Shown: piece by piece, positions 40,453-48,815 of the stretch
How positions within the stretch are numbered: position 1 is the first letter of the stretch
Layout: the number at the start of each line of letters is the position of its first letter
Assembly (NCBI RefSeq): GCF_009601505.1
Contig: NZ_WITC01000085.1
Span: 62,001 to 126,000 of the forward strand
DNA: 64,000 nt
Direction: 5' to 3'
Source: Sinorhizobium terangae
GTDB taxonomy: Bacteria; Pseudomonadota; Alphaproteobacteria; Rhizobiales; Rhizobiaceae
Made by a program: the position numbers and the translations under genes
The notes under the pieces: model-generated
What the model was told of the DNA's origin: nothing
Database searches by the model: none
What the model saw: only the letters and a program-made list of their open reading frames with translations

Positions 40453-40498
40453 CCTAAAAAGCGCCGCATGAGTCCGATTGAATGCGACGCGCTTTAGG
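40453..40498. repeat. Palindromic repeat that forms the lysR 3' end
   Basis: CCTAAA..GCGCCGCAT and ATGCG.CGCGCTTTAGG are inverted arms around gagtccgattga. The lysR stop codon and its final dozen or so codons (ARRIQSDSCGAF) are contained in it, so the regulator's C-terminus appears to have been rewritten by the element. Confidence 0.7.
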
Positions 40499-41452
40499 CG
40501 ATGGCAGTCCGCTGCCTTCGTTGAGGGGACGCATCAACCCGGTGATCCTCTCCCTCATCCATCTGTGGAGCGGGTTGGACGTCGAACGTCGGTGCCAGAC
40601 CGCGATGATCAAGGGTGGATCAATCAGCATCGGCGGGTGGTAGATCTCCAGGCCGATCTGCGGAGCGACCCGCTCGGCAAGCTGACGCGGCACCAACGCA
40701 ATCAGGTCGCTTTCCGCCACTGCGCGGCAAACGCCCGAGAACACCGGCAAGGTCATCATCACCTTTCGGCGGCGGCCCACCCTAGCCAGGGCGGCGTCGC
40801 CCATGGCCGAGAAATTTCCTTCGGGCGAGAAAAGGACGTGTCCAATCTCGCAGAACAGCTCCATCGGAACGATTTCGCCTGGTCTTAACCCCGCCGCTGT
40901 CAGTTGGGGATGGCTGCTTCGCGTGATCACGACGAAGGTCGAATAAAAGAGCGGCTGGCTGATAGCCCAGTCTGGAAAGGGCTGGTTCGGGATCAAGGCC
41001 AAATCGGCATGATACTTCTCCAGGCTGTCGATATAGCTGTTCGGAACGAGATCGACGAGTTGCGCCCTGATATTGGGCGCCTGCTTGCGCAGCAGATCCG
41101 CGAGCGCCGGCATCAGCATCTCCGCGAAGAAATCGCTTGCCGTAATCCGAAACGTTCCCTCCGCCGTTGTGGGATCGAACGTGCTCGGTGGCGCAAAAAG
41201 GACTGCAAGCCGGTCCAGTTCCTCCCTAAGCGGCAATTCGATGGACCTTGCATAGTCGGTCGGAACCAGGCGGTTGCCATGGCGGACGAAGAGTTCGTCT
41301 TTCAGTGCGTGCCGCAGCCTGGCCAGCGCACCCGACACTGCCGATTGGGACATGTTCAGCCGCTTGCCCGCCTGGACAGTCGAACCCTCGCGCAGAATGG
41401 CGTCGAGAACGCGCATCAGGTTGAGGTCGAACGTTGCGAAATTGATTTTCAC
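40454..41452 (-). CDS. LysR-family regulator, NodD-like
   Basis: A 332-residue regulator. The winged helix-turn-helix (about 7-68) reads LNLMRVLDAILREGSTVQAGKRLNMSQSAV in two parts, close to NodD/NodR style N-termini (FDLNLM start). The effector domain (about 95-310) follows. Last residues come from a palindromic repeat. It is divergent from the cupin gene across an 87-bp gap with an ATC-N9-GAT site (41472), the core of LysR boxes of NodD type. It likely controls the cupin and itself; the inducer is unknown. Confidence 0.9.
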   Translation of the reverse strand: MKINFATFDLNLMRVLDAILREGSTVQAGKRLNMSQSAVSGALARLRHALKDELFVRHGNRLVPTDYARSIELPLREELDRLAVLFAPPSTFDPTTAEGTFRITASDFFAEMLMPALADLLRKQAPNIRAQLVDLVPNSYIDSLEKYHADLALIPNQPFPDWAISQPLFYSTFVVITRSSHPQLTAAGLRPGEIVPMELFCEIGHVLFSPEGNFSAMGDAALARVGRRRKVMMTLPVFSGVCRAVAESDLIALVPRQLAERVAPQIGLEIYHPPMLIDPPLIIAVWHRRSTSNPLHRWMRERITGLMRPLNEGSGLPSPKARRIQSDSCGAF

Positions 41453-41471
41453 GATAGGTCATATCTGTACA

Positions 41472-41486
41472 ATCGGTTGGACCGAT
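41472..41486. promoter_or_regulatory. Probable LysR-family operator (ATC-N9-GAT)
   Basis: ATCGGTTGGACCGAT is a perfect 6-bp inverted repeat with 3-base centre, matching the ATC-N9-GAT core known for NodD-type regulators. It sits midway between the divergent lysR and cupin starts. Confidence 0.65.
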
Positions 41487-41539
41487 AGTGCTCCACCGCA
41501 TAAGCTCAAGTCAATCGGAACGCTTTGACGGAGCTAAGC

Positions 41540-41989
41540 ATGCACAACGAAATCTTTTACGCCGATGCCTTCGATTGGAATGGCGTCAAATATAAAACAA
41601 TTCTCCCCACCAAGGCGACCGACGGCAAAATGTCGATCGTCGACAGCCTTTCTCCGATCGGAAGCGGACCTCCCCGACACATCCACGAGGCCGAAGACGA
41701 GATCTTCGTGATCCTCACGGGCCGATGCAAATTCTGGCTGGAAGGCGAAGAGTTCATGCGAGGACCGGGAGAGACGGTGTTTGTCCCCCGTGGATCGGAG
41801 CATACCTTCCAGGTCGTCGGGGATATTCCCTGCCGCCATCTCGTGGTCCTGACACCCGGCGGCTTCGAGGGATTCTTCGTAGAAATGGCGGCGGGCCAGT
41901 TCTCCGTTCCCGACGATATGCCGGCAATCGTGGAGGTCGCAGGCCGGCACAATCTACGGTTCACCGGGCCGCCACTGGATGTGAACTGA
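41540..41989 (+). CDS. Cupin-domain protein
   Basis: A 149-residue single cupin. Metal motif 1 fits G(x)5HxH(x)4E(x)6G: GPPRHIHEAEDEIFVILTG (about residues 42-60). Motif 2 is GETVFVPRGSEHTF, with His as fourth ligand and no Asn at the end. Single cupins include quercetinase-like oxygenases and sugar isomerases; the class cannot be set. ATG 41540 has GGAG 7 bases upstream (the frame is open from 41525). Divergent from a NodD-like regulator, which probably controls it. Confidence 0.85.
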   Translation: MHNEIFYADAFDWNGVKYKTILPTKATDGKMSIVDSLSPIGSGPPRHIHEAEDEIFVILTGRCKFWLEGEEFMRGPGETVFVPRGSEHTFQVVGDIPCRHLVVLTPGGFEGFFVEMAAGQFSVPDDMPAIVEVAGRHNLRFTGPPLDVN

Positions 41990-42045
41990 GAGCGTCGCAA
42001 TGTACAAACCGGCCGCGCCCCTCGGTGCGCGGCCGCCGACACGCA

Positions 42046-43353
42046 CTAGATGTGGCCGCCGTGCTCGTGTGCCATATCCTTGTCGCCGGGATGCGTGAAG
42101 AGCTTGCCGTTCTCTGCCCAGAGCGTGGCGAGAATGGTGAGCAGCCCGAACAGCGCGAAGCCACCGAACAGGGGCTGCAGAGTGCCATTGAAGAGCTGGC
42201 CGACGGCGGCGCCGAGCAGTGTCCCGCCCGTCGTCGATACGAAGCCGGTAATCGCGGTTGCCGTCCCCGCAAGGTGTCCCATTGGCTCAAGGCTGATGGC
42301 GGTGAAGTTCGTGGCAATGACGGCGAAGAACATCAGCAGTATCGAGAAAAGCAAATAGCTGATGACGAAGGCCGGCGTGCCGGCAAGCGACAGTACGAAA
42401 CCGATCGACGCCAGCAACGTGAAGAGGATCATCGCCGCATGTGAGATGCGGCGCATACCGAAGCTGCGGACAAAGAAGCCATTGGCGAAGTTGGCGACTG
42501 CAATGCCGCCCGCCGTCCCTGCAAAGGCGATCGGCAGCCACTCGCCAAGACCGTAGACCTCTCCGAAGACCTGCTGAACGCTGACGATGTAAGCACAGAT
42601 TACGGCGGAGAAGAGCGTAAGCCCGATCATATAGCCGCAGGTTATGCGGTTCGTCAGTACCGTGCCGAATCCAGCGAGGACGGCGCCGACCGAAAGCGGC
42701 AGACGCTCCTGCGACGGCAGGGACTCCTTCATCCGGGTAAGCGCCCAGGTGAACAAGACGGCACCGATGCCGCCGATCAGGATGAAGATCCAGTGCCAGC
42801 TTGCATAGATAATCACGAATTGGCCGAGAGAAGGGGCGACAATCGGAATGATCATGAAGACGATCATCACGTAAGACATGACTCGTGCCATCTCGCGGCC
42901 ACCGAAACAATCGCGCACGATTGCCATGGTCGTGATGCGGATGGCAGCGGCACCGATCCCCTGCACGAAGCGCATCACAAGCAGCGCTTCGAAGCTCGTG
43001 GCCTGCGAGGCGGTGAATGAGGTTAGCGTGAAGAAGGCCAGGCCGCCGAGCAGCACGATACGCCGGCCGAAGGCGTCGGAAAGGCTGCCGAAGAAAATCT
43101 GCGAGAGCCCGAATCCGAGCAGGAAGATGCCGATGACAAGCTGCGCGTCGTTCGCATTTGCGACGTCGAACGACTGACCGATGCTCTGAAGCGCGGGCAG
43201 CATGCTGTCGATGGCAAGCGCGACGCTGGCGGTCATGAGCGCGATTGTCACGATGAACTCGGCGATGCCCATGCGGATGCGTGCCGCGCCGGAAGTCCCG
43301 TCGCCATGTTCGGCTTTTTGAGGAATGGAAGATCGTTCTGAGACGGAAGACAT
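42046..43353 (-). CDS. Bcr/CflA-family MFS transporter 1
   Basis: A 435-residue, 12-helix major-facilitator exporter of the Bcr/CflA drug-resistance subfamily (DHA1). Diagnostic early phrases are ALAIDSMLPALQSIG, IGIFLLGFGLSQIFFGSLSDAFGRR (motif A) and VQGIGAAAIRITTMAIVRD (motif C-like region). Start ATG 43353. Directly downstream (74-bp gap, same strand) of a second Bcr/CflA paralogue of similar layout. Confidence 0.9.
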   Translation of the reverse strand: MSSVSERSSIPQKAEHGDGTSGAARIRMGIAEFIVTIALMTASVALAIDSMLPALQSIGQSFDVANANDAQLVIGIFLLGFGLSQIFFGSLSDAFGRRIVLLGGLAFFTLTSFTASQATSFEALLVMRFVQGIGAAAIRITTMAIVRDCFGGREMARVMSYVMIVFMIIPIVAPSLGQFVIIYASWHWIFILIGGIGAVLFTWALTRMKESLPSQERLPLSVGAVLAGFGTVLTNRITCGYMIGLTLFSAVICAYIVSVQQVFGEVYGLGEWLPIAFAGTAGGIAVANFANGFFVRSFGMRRISHAAMILFTLLASIGFVLSLAGTPAFVISYLLFSILLMFFAVIATNFTAISLEPMGHLAGTATAITGFVSTTGGTLLGAAVGQLFNGTLQPLFGGFALFGLLTILATLWAENGKLFTHPGDKDMAHEHGGHI

Positions 43354-43427
43354 TGTCGAATATCCGAAAAGGCAGTTTTGGGAGGAGGAGCGGCACGAAG
43401 CGGTGCGCGCATCCATGTCGTGTCGCG

Positions 43428-44666
43428 TTAAACGGTCGGGTTGTGCGGTCTGAAAAGCCGACCACCCTCAGCGATCAGCACGAAGGCGACAGCGAAAATG
43501 GCGACAATGAAAAATCCGGCAGCGAGGGGCGTCACCGTGCCGTCGAAGGCTTGGCCGATAAAGGCACCGATGACGCCGCCGCCGATCGTCTGCGTGAAGC
43601 CCAGCACGGAGGATGCCGTTCCGGCCACGTGGCCAAGAGGCTCCATCGCCATGGCGTTGAAGTTCGCCGCGATCAGACCGAATTGGAACATCGTCGCGGC
43701 GTGCAGAATGATGAAGAGCGGCAGCGGCAGCGGCCCGATCAGCGACAGGGATACCCAGACGAAGCTTGCCAGAGTGAAACCGAGAAGAGCTGCGTGCGAC
43801 AGCGCTCGCATGCCAAATCGCTGGACAAGGCGTGAACTGGTGAAGGACGCGACCGCCATCATGCCGGCGAAAGCTGCGAAGACCGCTGGGAACCAGATGC
43901 CGAGCCCGTATACGCCCACGAGGATCTGTTGGGCCGAATTCACGAAGCCGAAAAGGCCGCCGAGGAGGGCGGATGTCGCCAGCGTGTAAAAAAGCGCCAA
44001 GCGGTTCGTCAGCACGATGCGGAAGCCGTCCAGTATCACTGAAACTGTGAAGGCGCGCCGATTGGCCGGTGCCAACGTCTCCTGAAGCCGAAGGGCTACC
44101 GGCACGGCGATGGTCACTGCAAACAGGGCGATCACGACGAAGATCATGTGCCATTCCGAAAAGAGCATGATCAACTGGCCTATGCTCGGCGCAACGACCG
44201 GAACGATCATGAACACCATCATGACCAGCGACATGATCTCCGCCATCTGGCGGCCGCCATACACGTCACGCACGACGGAAACAGTGATAACGCGAGTTGC
44301 GGCCGCACCCACACCCTGCACAAACCGAAAGAACAGGAGCGCCGCGAAGGTCGGTACGAACACGATCGCAAGCGCGCAAAGGCCGTACAAGGCCAGCCCG
44401 CCCAACAGCGGCCCCTTTCGCCCGAAGCGGTCGGAAAGCGGGCCGAAGAACAATTGCGCGAAGCCCATGCCTATGAGGTAGGCGGTAATGACAAACTGCC
44501 GGTCGTTTTCGTCGGCAACACCGAGGCTCGCGCCAATCTCCTGCAGGCCCGGCAACATGATGTCGATCGAGACCGCGTTGATCGACATCAGCATTGCCAT
44601 CAGCGTGATGAACTGGAACTTCGTCAGTCCCGAGAGGGTGGCGGTCTGATCAATGGGCCTCGTCAT
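43428..44666 (-). CDS. Bcr/CflA-family MFS transporter 2
   Basis: A 412-residue DHA1 exporter, paralogue of the downstream gene: SIDIMLPGLQEIGASLG, GMGFAQLFFGPLSDRFGRKGPLLGG (motif A, in parts), FRFVQGVGAAATRVITVSVVRD (in parts). ATG 44666 has AGGA 8 bases before it; the frame is open farther upstream but without membrane sequence. Together with transporter 1, it suggests local duplication. Substrates unknown. Confidence 0.9.
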   Translation of the reverse strand: MTRPIDQTATLSGLTKFQFITLMAMLMSINAVSIDIMLPGLQEIGASLGVADENDRQFVITAYLIGMGFAQLFFGPLSDRFGRKGPLLGGLALYGLCALAIVFVPTFAALLFFRFVQGVGAAATRVITVSVVRDVYGGRQMAEIMSLVMMVFMIVPVVAPSIGQLIMLFSEWHMIFVVIALFAVTIAVPVALRLQETLAPANRRAFTVSVILDGFRIVLTNRLALFYTLATSALLGGLFGFVNSAQQILVGVYGLGIWFPAVFAAFAGMMAVASFTSSRLVQRFGMRALSHAALLGFTLASFVWVSLSLIGPLPLPLFIILHAATMFQFGLIAANFNAMAMEPLGHVAGTASSVLGFTQTIGGGVIGAFIGQAFDGTVTPLAAGFFIVAIFAVAFVLIAEGGRLFRPHNPTV

Positions 44667-44858
44667 GTCATTTGTCCTGCTGATGGCCGGGGTATGGCAA
44701 TCGGGTCTTGAAAACAATTGCTCTCCGAGCGGGAGAGGGCTGCAACGCGTTGAGTTTCCGCATCTGGTGCAGGCCGCGTCTGGCCCGAACGATGCGGTCA
44801 GTGGTTCCGAACGAACTGGCGAGCAGCGAATGCCGGTCGTCACGTCGGGTGTAGGACG

Positions 44859-44919
44859 CGCTCGCTCGTCAGGACGAGAAGCGAGCGGAGGTCCGGGCGA
44901 AGCGGTAGCCGCTTTTTTA
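44859..44919 (+). ncRNA. 3' end of a candidate unannotated plus-strand transcript
   Basis: A strong hairpin CGCTCGCT-CGTC-ag-GACG-aga-AGCGAGCG (44859-44887) is followed by AAGCGG-tag-CCGCTT and TTTTA (44900-44918), a terminator layout. Transcription on the plus strand toward this point would start within or just before the divergent transporter 2 promoter region; no gene on that strand explains it. Only the 3' end is placed; a 5' end near 44670-44800 is a guess. Confidence 0.35.
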
Positions 44920-45050
44920 TGCCCTGAATGAAAGGTGCCCCTCGCGGGCAGCTTTGTCATGCTATCGAGAAGGCTCCCCCGCGACCGGAAATTGCCAGTC
45001 GCTCGAGAAGCACATTAGAAATTAGACAGTCGAAATATAGCTTCAGAATC

Positions 45051-45073
45051 AAAAAAGGCGGTCGCCCGCCTTT
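45051..45073 (-). terminator. Intrinsic terminator of grxD
   Basis: Read on the minus strand, GGCGGGCGACCGCC closes as GGCGG(gcga)CCGCC and runs into TTTTTTGA. It lies 28 bp after the grxD stop. Confidence 0.88.
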
Positions 45074-45100
45074 CCCGATATTGGAAAGGAGCCTTCCGGG

Positions 45101-45436
45101 TCAGGCGGCACCCTTCACGGAAATACCCTGTCCCTGAAGATGCGACTGCAATTCGCCGGCCTGGAACATCTCGCGGACGATGTCACAGCCGCCGACAAAT
45201 TCGCCCTTCACGTAAAGCTGCGGAATGGTCGGCCAATTGGAATAGTCTTTGATGCCCTGGCGAAGATCCGCATCGGCAAGCACATTGATGCCCTTGTAGT
45301 CGACGCCGATATAATCGAGGATCTGGACAACCTGGCCGGAGAAGCCACACTGCGGAAACTGCGGCGTGCCCTTCATGAAGAGAACGACGTCGTTCGTCTT
45401 GACTTCGTTATCGATGAAATCGTGAATTCCGCTCAT
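45101..45436 (-). CDS. grxD: Monothiol glutaredoxin
   Basis: A 111-residue CGFS-type glutaredoxin (QCGFSGQVV, Cys about residue 30), which carries or transfers 2Fe-2S clusters and, with BolA, senses iron status. [22 protein letters not shown] is the conserved glutathione-binding part. It follows bolA and a small basic protein on the same strand, a recurring Grx-BolA context. Terminator at 45051. Confidence 0.95.
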   Translation of the reverse strand: MSGIHDFIDNEVKTNDVVLFMKGTPQFPQCGFSGQVVQILDYIGVDYKGINVLADADLRQGIKDYSNWPTIPQLYVKGEFVGGCDIVREMFQAGELQSHLQGQGISVKGAA

Positions 45437-45570
45437 TTTGTCTTCCTTCCTGCGCCGGCTTCAAGGACCGGATGTCGATTGGGGCTTAGATAGCATGCGT
45501 GCGCGTGATTTTCACCACCCAATCGCAACAAATATTGATGGTCCTCAAAATGTGGCTTTGATACCACTGG

Positions 45571-45816
45571 TTACGAGGAGCGGCGGCGCAGCTTGCTCCT
45601 CGCGGCCGCCGTGCGGCGACGGCTTACCTGTTTCTTCGCCGGTTTGCGCACCGCGGCTTCGATGATCTCCGCGAGCAGACCGCCGCCCGAACCGGCTTTC
45701 CTGGTCCGGCGCTTCGTCCGCTTCGTCGCGGAACGCCTCGCGCCGGTCTTCTTCAGGATCTCCTTCAGCGCGCTGTCAACGACACCGCTGACGAGCTCCT
45801 TGATCAGGTCCGCCAT
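45571..45816 (-). CDS. Small basic protein of unknown function
   Basis: An 81-residue protein. An N-terminal helix (MADLIKELVSGVVDSALKEIL in part) is followed by two Arg/Lys-rich stretches (RRSATKRTKRRTRK and the C-terminal RRRTAAARSKLRRRSS), suggesting nucleic-acid binding. It lies 7 bp after the bolA stop and before grxD on the same strand, so it is probably cotranscribed. No family recognised. Confidence 0.6.
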   Translation of the reverse strand: MADLIKELVSGVVDSALKEILKKTGARRSATKRTKRRTRKAGSGGGLLAEIIEAAVRKPAKKQVSRRRTAAARSKLRRRSS

Positions 45817-45822
45817 TCCGGC

Positions 45823-46056
45823 TTACTCCGGCGCACTGGTCTGGAGAGCGAGTGCGTGAAGCACGCCACCCATATTGCCCTTCAATGCGTTGTAGACCAT
45901 CTGGTGCTGTTGCACGCGGGTCTTGCCGCGAAACGCCTCGGCCACGACTTCGGCGGCATAGTGGTCGCCGTCACCGGCCAAATCGCGGATCGTGACCTTT
46001 GCACCGGGAATTCCGGCCTTGATCATGTCTTCGATATCGCCTGGTGTCATGGGCAT
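45823..46056 (-). CDS. bolA: BolA-family protein
   Basis: A 77-residue BolA-like protein with the class's DHYAAEVVAEAF and the RVQQHQMVYNALKG helix, containing the His that coordinates 2Fe-2S with monothiol glutaredoxins. The partner candidate grxD is two genes downstream on the same strand. In rhizobia BolA/Grx pairs link to iron regulation. Confidence 0.93.
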   Translation of the reverse strand: MPMTPGDIEDMIKAGIPGAKVTIRDLAGDGDHYAAEVVAEAFRGKTRVQQHQMVYNALKGNMGGVLHALALQTSAPE

Positions 46057-46193
46057 GATACGCCAACTCCCTTTTATTCTGCGCCGGCAGTGTCGCCGAC
46101 GCCTTTCATGGCTTCAGGGAACCATGATTCACGTGCGGAAAGCAAATGCTGAATCGGCCGCTTCCGGTGTCTCGGCTTTAGATCATTGTCTTC

Positions 46194-46242
46194 ATGCATG
46201 CCGTTGTCGCAAAACCGCTGCGCACTTTTGCGCGACATGGAT
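46194..46242. repeat. Rhizobial palindrome, copy B
   Basis: ATGCATGCCGTTGTCGCAAAACC ... GCGCGACATGGAT: an imperfect palindrome related to copy A at 40393-40441, in the opposite orientation. It abuts the purL stop codon and could end purL transcription. Confidence 0.65.
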
Positions 46243-48473
46243 TAATTGTCCGGCGCGAGGTCGCCGCCCATGTAGTCCGGGAACCAGGATTCGTGTGCCG
46301 AGCGCAGATCCTTGATTGCAACTGCTCGCGCATCACCGAGCTTGACGGCGTCGCCGCCGGTCTTGCCGATGACCGGGAGGGAAACGCCCGCGGCCTTCGC
46401 CTGTTCCAGCACCGCATCGAGATTGCCGGCAGCAATGGTCACGACGTAGCGTCCCTGATCTTCGCCGTAGAAAACCGGGATGGGATCATGCCCTACCTGA
46501 GCATCGATCGTCGCCCCAATGGCGGACGCCATCGCCATTTCCGCCACTGCGAGGGCGAGGCCGCCGGATGAGCAATCATGCACTGCCGTCGCAAGGCCCG
46601 CTTCGATCAGGCCGCGAACGAAATCGCCGACCTTGCGCTCATGCGCGAGGTCGACATGCGGTGCGGGACCGTCAGTGCGGCCGTGGATGTCGCGCATGTA
46701 GACCGACTGGGCGATATGGCTGCCCCAGCTTTCCGGTGCGCCAGCAAGCAGGATTGTCTCGCCCGCTGCGGCAAAGCCGATACGTGCCATCTTCGACCAG
46801 TCCTTGATGAGACCGACGCCGCCGATCGTCGGGGTCGGTAGGATCGCCTGGCCGTTGGTCTCGTTATAGAGCGACACGTTGCCCGAAACGATCGGGAAGT
46901 CGAGGGCGCGGCAGGCTTCGCCGATGCCTTTGATCGCGTGAACGAACTGGCTCATGATTTCCGGACGCTCCGGATTGCCGAAATTCAGGTTGTCCGTCGC
47001 GGCGAGTGGCAGCGCGCCGGTTGCCGTAATATTGCGCCAGCACTCGGCTACCGCCTGCTTACCGCCCTCGAAGGGATCCGCTTCGACGTAGCGCGGCGTG
47101 ACATCGGAGGAGAAGGCCAGCGCCTTCGTTTCATGACCTTCGACACGGACAACCCCGGCGTCGCCGCCCGGCAGCTGCAGCGAATTGCCCTGGATCAGCG
47201 TGTCATATTGCTCGTACACCCAGCGGCGCGACGAATTGTTAGCGGAACCGACAAGCTTGAGGAGCGCTTCGGCAACGTCCGCCTGCGGGATGTCATTGGT
47301 GGCGAGCGGCGAGGGGGTCTTTGCCGGCGTCCACGGGCGGTCGTATTCCGGCGCCTGGTCGCCGAGCTCCTTGATGGGAAGGTTTGCAACTTCCTCACCC
47401 TGGTGCAGGATGCGGAAGCGCAGGTCGTCCGTGGTCTTGCCGACAATCGCAAAATCGAGACCCCATTTGACGAAGATCGCCTTGGCTTCTTCTTCCTTTT
47501 CCGGGCGCAGCACCATCAGCATGCGCTCCTGGCTCTCCGAAAGCATCATCTCGTAGGCCGTCATGCGCTCTTCGCGCACAGGCACCTTGTCGAGATCGAG
47601 CTCGATACCAAGATCGCCCTTGGCGCCCATCTCAACCGCAGAACAGGTAAGGCCAGCCGCGCCCATGTCCTGGATCGCGATCACGGCGCCTGTCTGCATC
47701 AGCTCAAGGCAGGCCTCGAGTAGGCATTTTTCGGTGAAGGGATCGCCGACCTGCACGGTCGGGCGCTTCTCCTCGATCGACTCGTCGAATTCGGCCGAAG
47801 CCATCGTCGCACCGCCGACGCCATCGCGGCCCGTCTTGGCACCGAGATAGACGACCGGCAGCCCGACACCTTCCGCCTTGGAATAGAAGATCGCGTCGCT
47901 CTTCGCGAGGCCGGCGGCGAATGCGTTGACGAGAATATTGCCATTGTAACGCGCGTCGAACTCAACCTCGCCGCCCACGGTCGGAACGCCGAAGGAGTTG
48001 CCGTAGCCGCCGACACCGGCCACGACGCCCGACACCAGATGGCGGGTCTTGGGGTGGTCCGGCGAGCCGAAGCGCAGCGCGTTCATCGCGGCGATCGGAC
48101 GCGCGCCCATGGTGAAGACGTCGCGCAGGATACCCCCGACGCCGGTCGCGGCCCCCTGGTAGGGTTCGATATAGGACGGATGGTTGTGGCTTTCCATCTT
48201 GAAGACGACGCAGTCGCCGTCATCGATATCGACAACGCCGGCGTTTTCGCCGGGCCCCTGAATGACGCGCGGCCCCTTCGTCGGCAGTGTCCGCAGCCAC
48301 TTCTTCGAGGATTTGTAGGAGCAGTGCTCATTCCACATCGCCGAGAAAATACCGAGTTCGGTAAATGTCGGCTCGCGCCCGATCAGGCTCAGGATGCGCT
48401 CGTACTCATCGGGCTTGAGCCCGTGCGACGCGATAAGGTCCGTGGTGATGGGGCGGGTGTTGGAAATCGTCAT
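46242..48473 (-). CDS. purL: Phosphoribosylformylglycinamidine synthase, large subunit
   Basis: A 743-residue small-type PurL that, with PurQ and PurS, turns FGAR into FGAM using glutamine-derived ammonia. ATP-binding and Mg-binding segments include [13 protein letters not shown] (His catalytic region), [26 protein letters not shown] (in parts) and the paired [15 protein letters not shown]. The absence of a fused amidotransferase and N-domain fits the three-part complex encoded here with separate purQ (52237) and purS (53060). Confidence 0.97.
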   Translation of the reverse strand: MTISNTRPITTDLIASHGLKPDEYERILSLIGREPTFTELGIFSAMWNEHCSYKSSKKWLRTLPTKGPRVIQGPGENAGVVDIDDGDCVVFKMESHNHPSYIEPYQGAATGVGGILRDVFTMGARPIAAMNALRFGSPDHPKTRHLVSGVVAGVGGYGNSFGVPTVGGEVEFDARYNGNILVNAFAAGLAKSDAIFYSKAEGVGLPVVYLGAKTGRDGVGGATMASAEFDESIEEKRPTVQVGDPFTEKCLLEACLELMQTGAVIAIQDMGAAGLTCSAVEMGAKGDLGIELDLDKVPVREERMTAYEMMLSESQERMLMVLRPEKEEEAKAIFVKWGLDFAIVGKTTDDLRFRILHQGEEVANLPIKELGDQAPEYDRPWTPAKTPSPLATNDIPQADVAEALLKLVGSANNSSRRWVYEQYDTLIQGNSLQLPGGDAGVVRVEGHETKALAFSSDVTPRYVEADPFEGGKQAVAECWRNITATGALPLAATDNLNFGNPERPEIMSQFVHAIKGIGEACRALDFPIVSGNVSLYNETNGQAILPTPTIGGVGLIKDWSKMARIGFAAAGETILLAGAPESWGSHIAQSVYMRDIHGRTDGPAPHVDLAHERKVGDFVRGLIEAGLATAVHDCSSGGLALAVAEMAMASAIGATIDAQVGHDPIPVFYGEDQGRYVVTIAAGNLDAVLEQAKAAGVSLPVIGKTGGDAVKLGDARAVAIKDLRSAHESWFPDYMGGDLAPDN

Positions 48474-48554
48474 CGTCGACCGTCAATCCTTCGGGCGGCG
48501 CGCAACCCTCTCAAAGGGACACGGCGCGTGCGAACCGCAACAAACTTTAAAGTG

Positions 48555-48598
48555 CTACAGCTACCTTTGCGCGTCTACTGAGACCCGCGGCGCTGCAG
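48555..48598 (+). repeat. RIME-like repeat, copy 4 (second palindrome only)
   Basis: CTACAGCTACCTTTGCGCGTCT ... GACCCGCGGCGCTGCAG; the first palindrome is mostly lost, with only the AACTTTAAAGTG trace left of it. Confidence 0.65.
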
Positions 48599-48687
48599 GG
48601 GGCGCTTTGCGGCTTCTTTAGCCTATGCCGCGGCGCGGCGCGACAGAAAAATAAGGTCGATCAACAGGGCGCGGAAGCGTGCATGCC

Positions 48688-48792
48688 TGCTGCAGGTTTG
48701 CTTAAATCGTAACCGGTTCAAGGACAAAACATGGAGCAATTCAAAGTGCTACAGCGTCCTTTGGGCGTCTGCAAAGGCGTACGGCGCTGTAG
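48688..48792 (+). repeat. RIME-like repeat, copy 5
   Basis: First palindrome from TGCTGCAGGTTTGC (48688) to CATGGAGCA (48738); second from CTACAGCGTCC (48749) to GGCGCTGTAG (48792). It ends 24 bp from the PagL-like stop. Confidence 0.78.
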
Positions 48793-48815
48793 GCGGACAC
48801 GGGAGATTCCTGCCA

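Larger units (their letters stand above)
44667..45100. other. 434-bp region between transporter 2 and grxD
   Basis: It contains two plus-strand hairpins and a T-run (44859-44919), the grxD terminator (45051-45073) and an AT-rich stretch between. Open frames here cross the terminators and do not look like genes. Confidence 0.55.
48474..48815. other. 342-bp region between purL and the PagL-like gene
   Basis: It is largely occupied by two RIME-like copies (48555-48598 and 48688-48792). purL must have its promoter here, in or around the repeats. No gene is seen. Confidence 0.6.

Noticed and set aside
44653-44931. A 92-codon plus-strand frame over the transporter 2 start
   Set aside because: It overlaps the start of a certain gene and runs through a double hairpin terminator.
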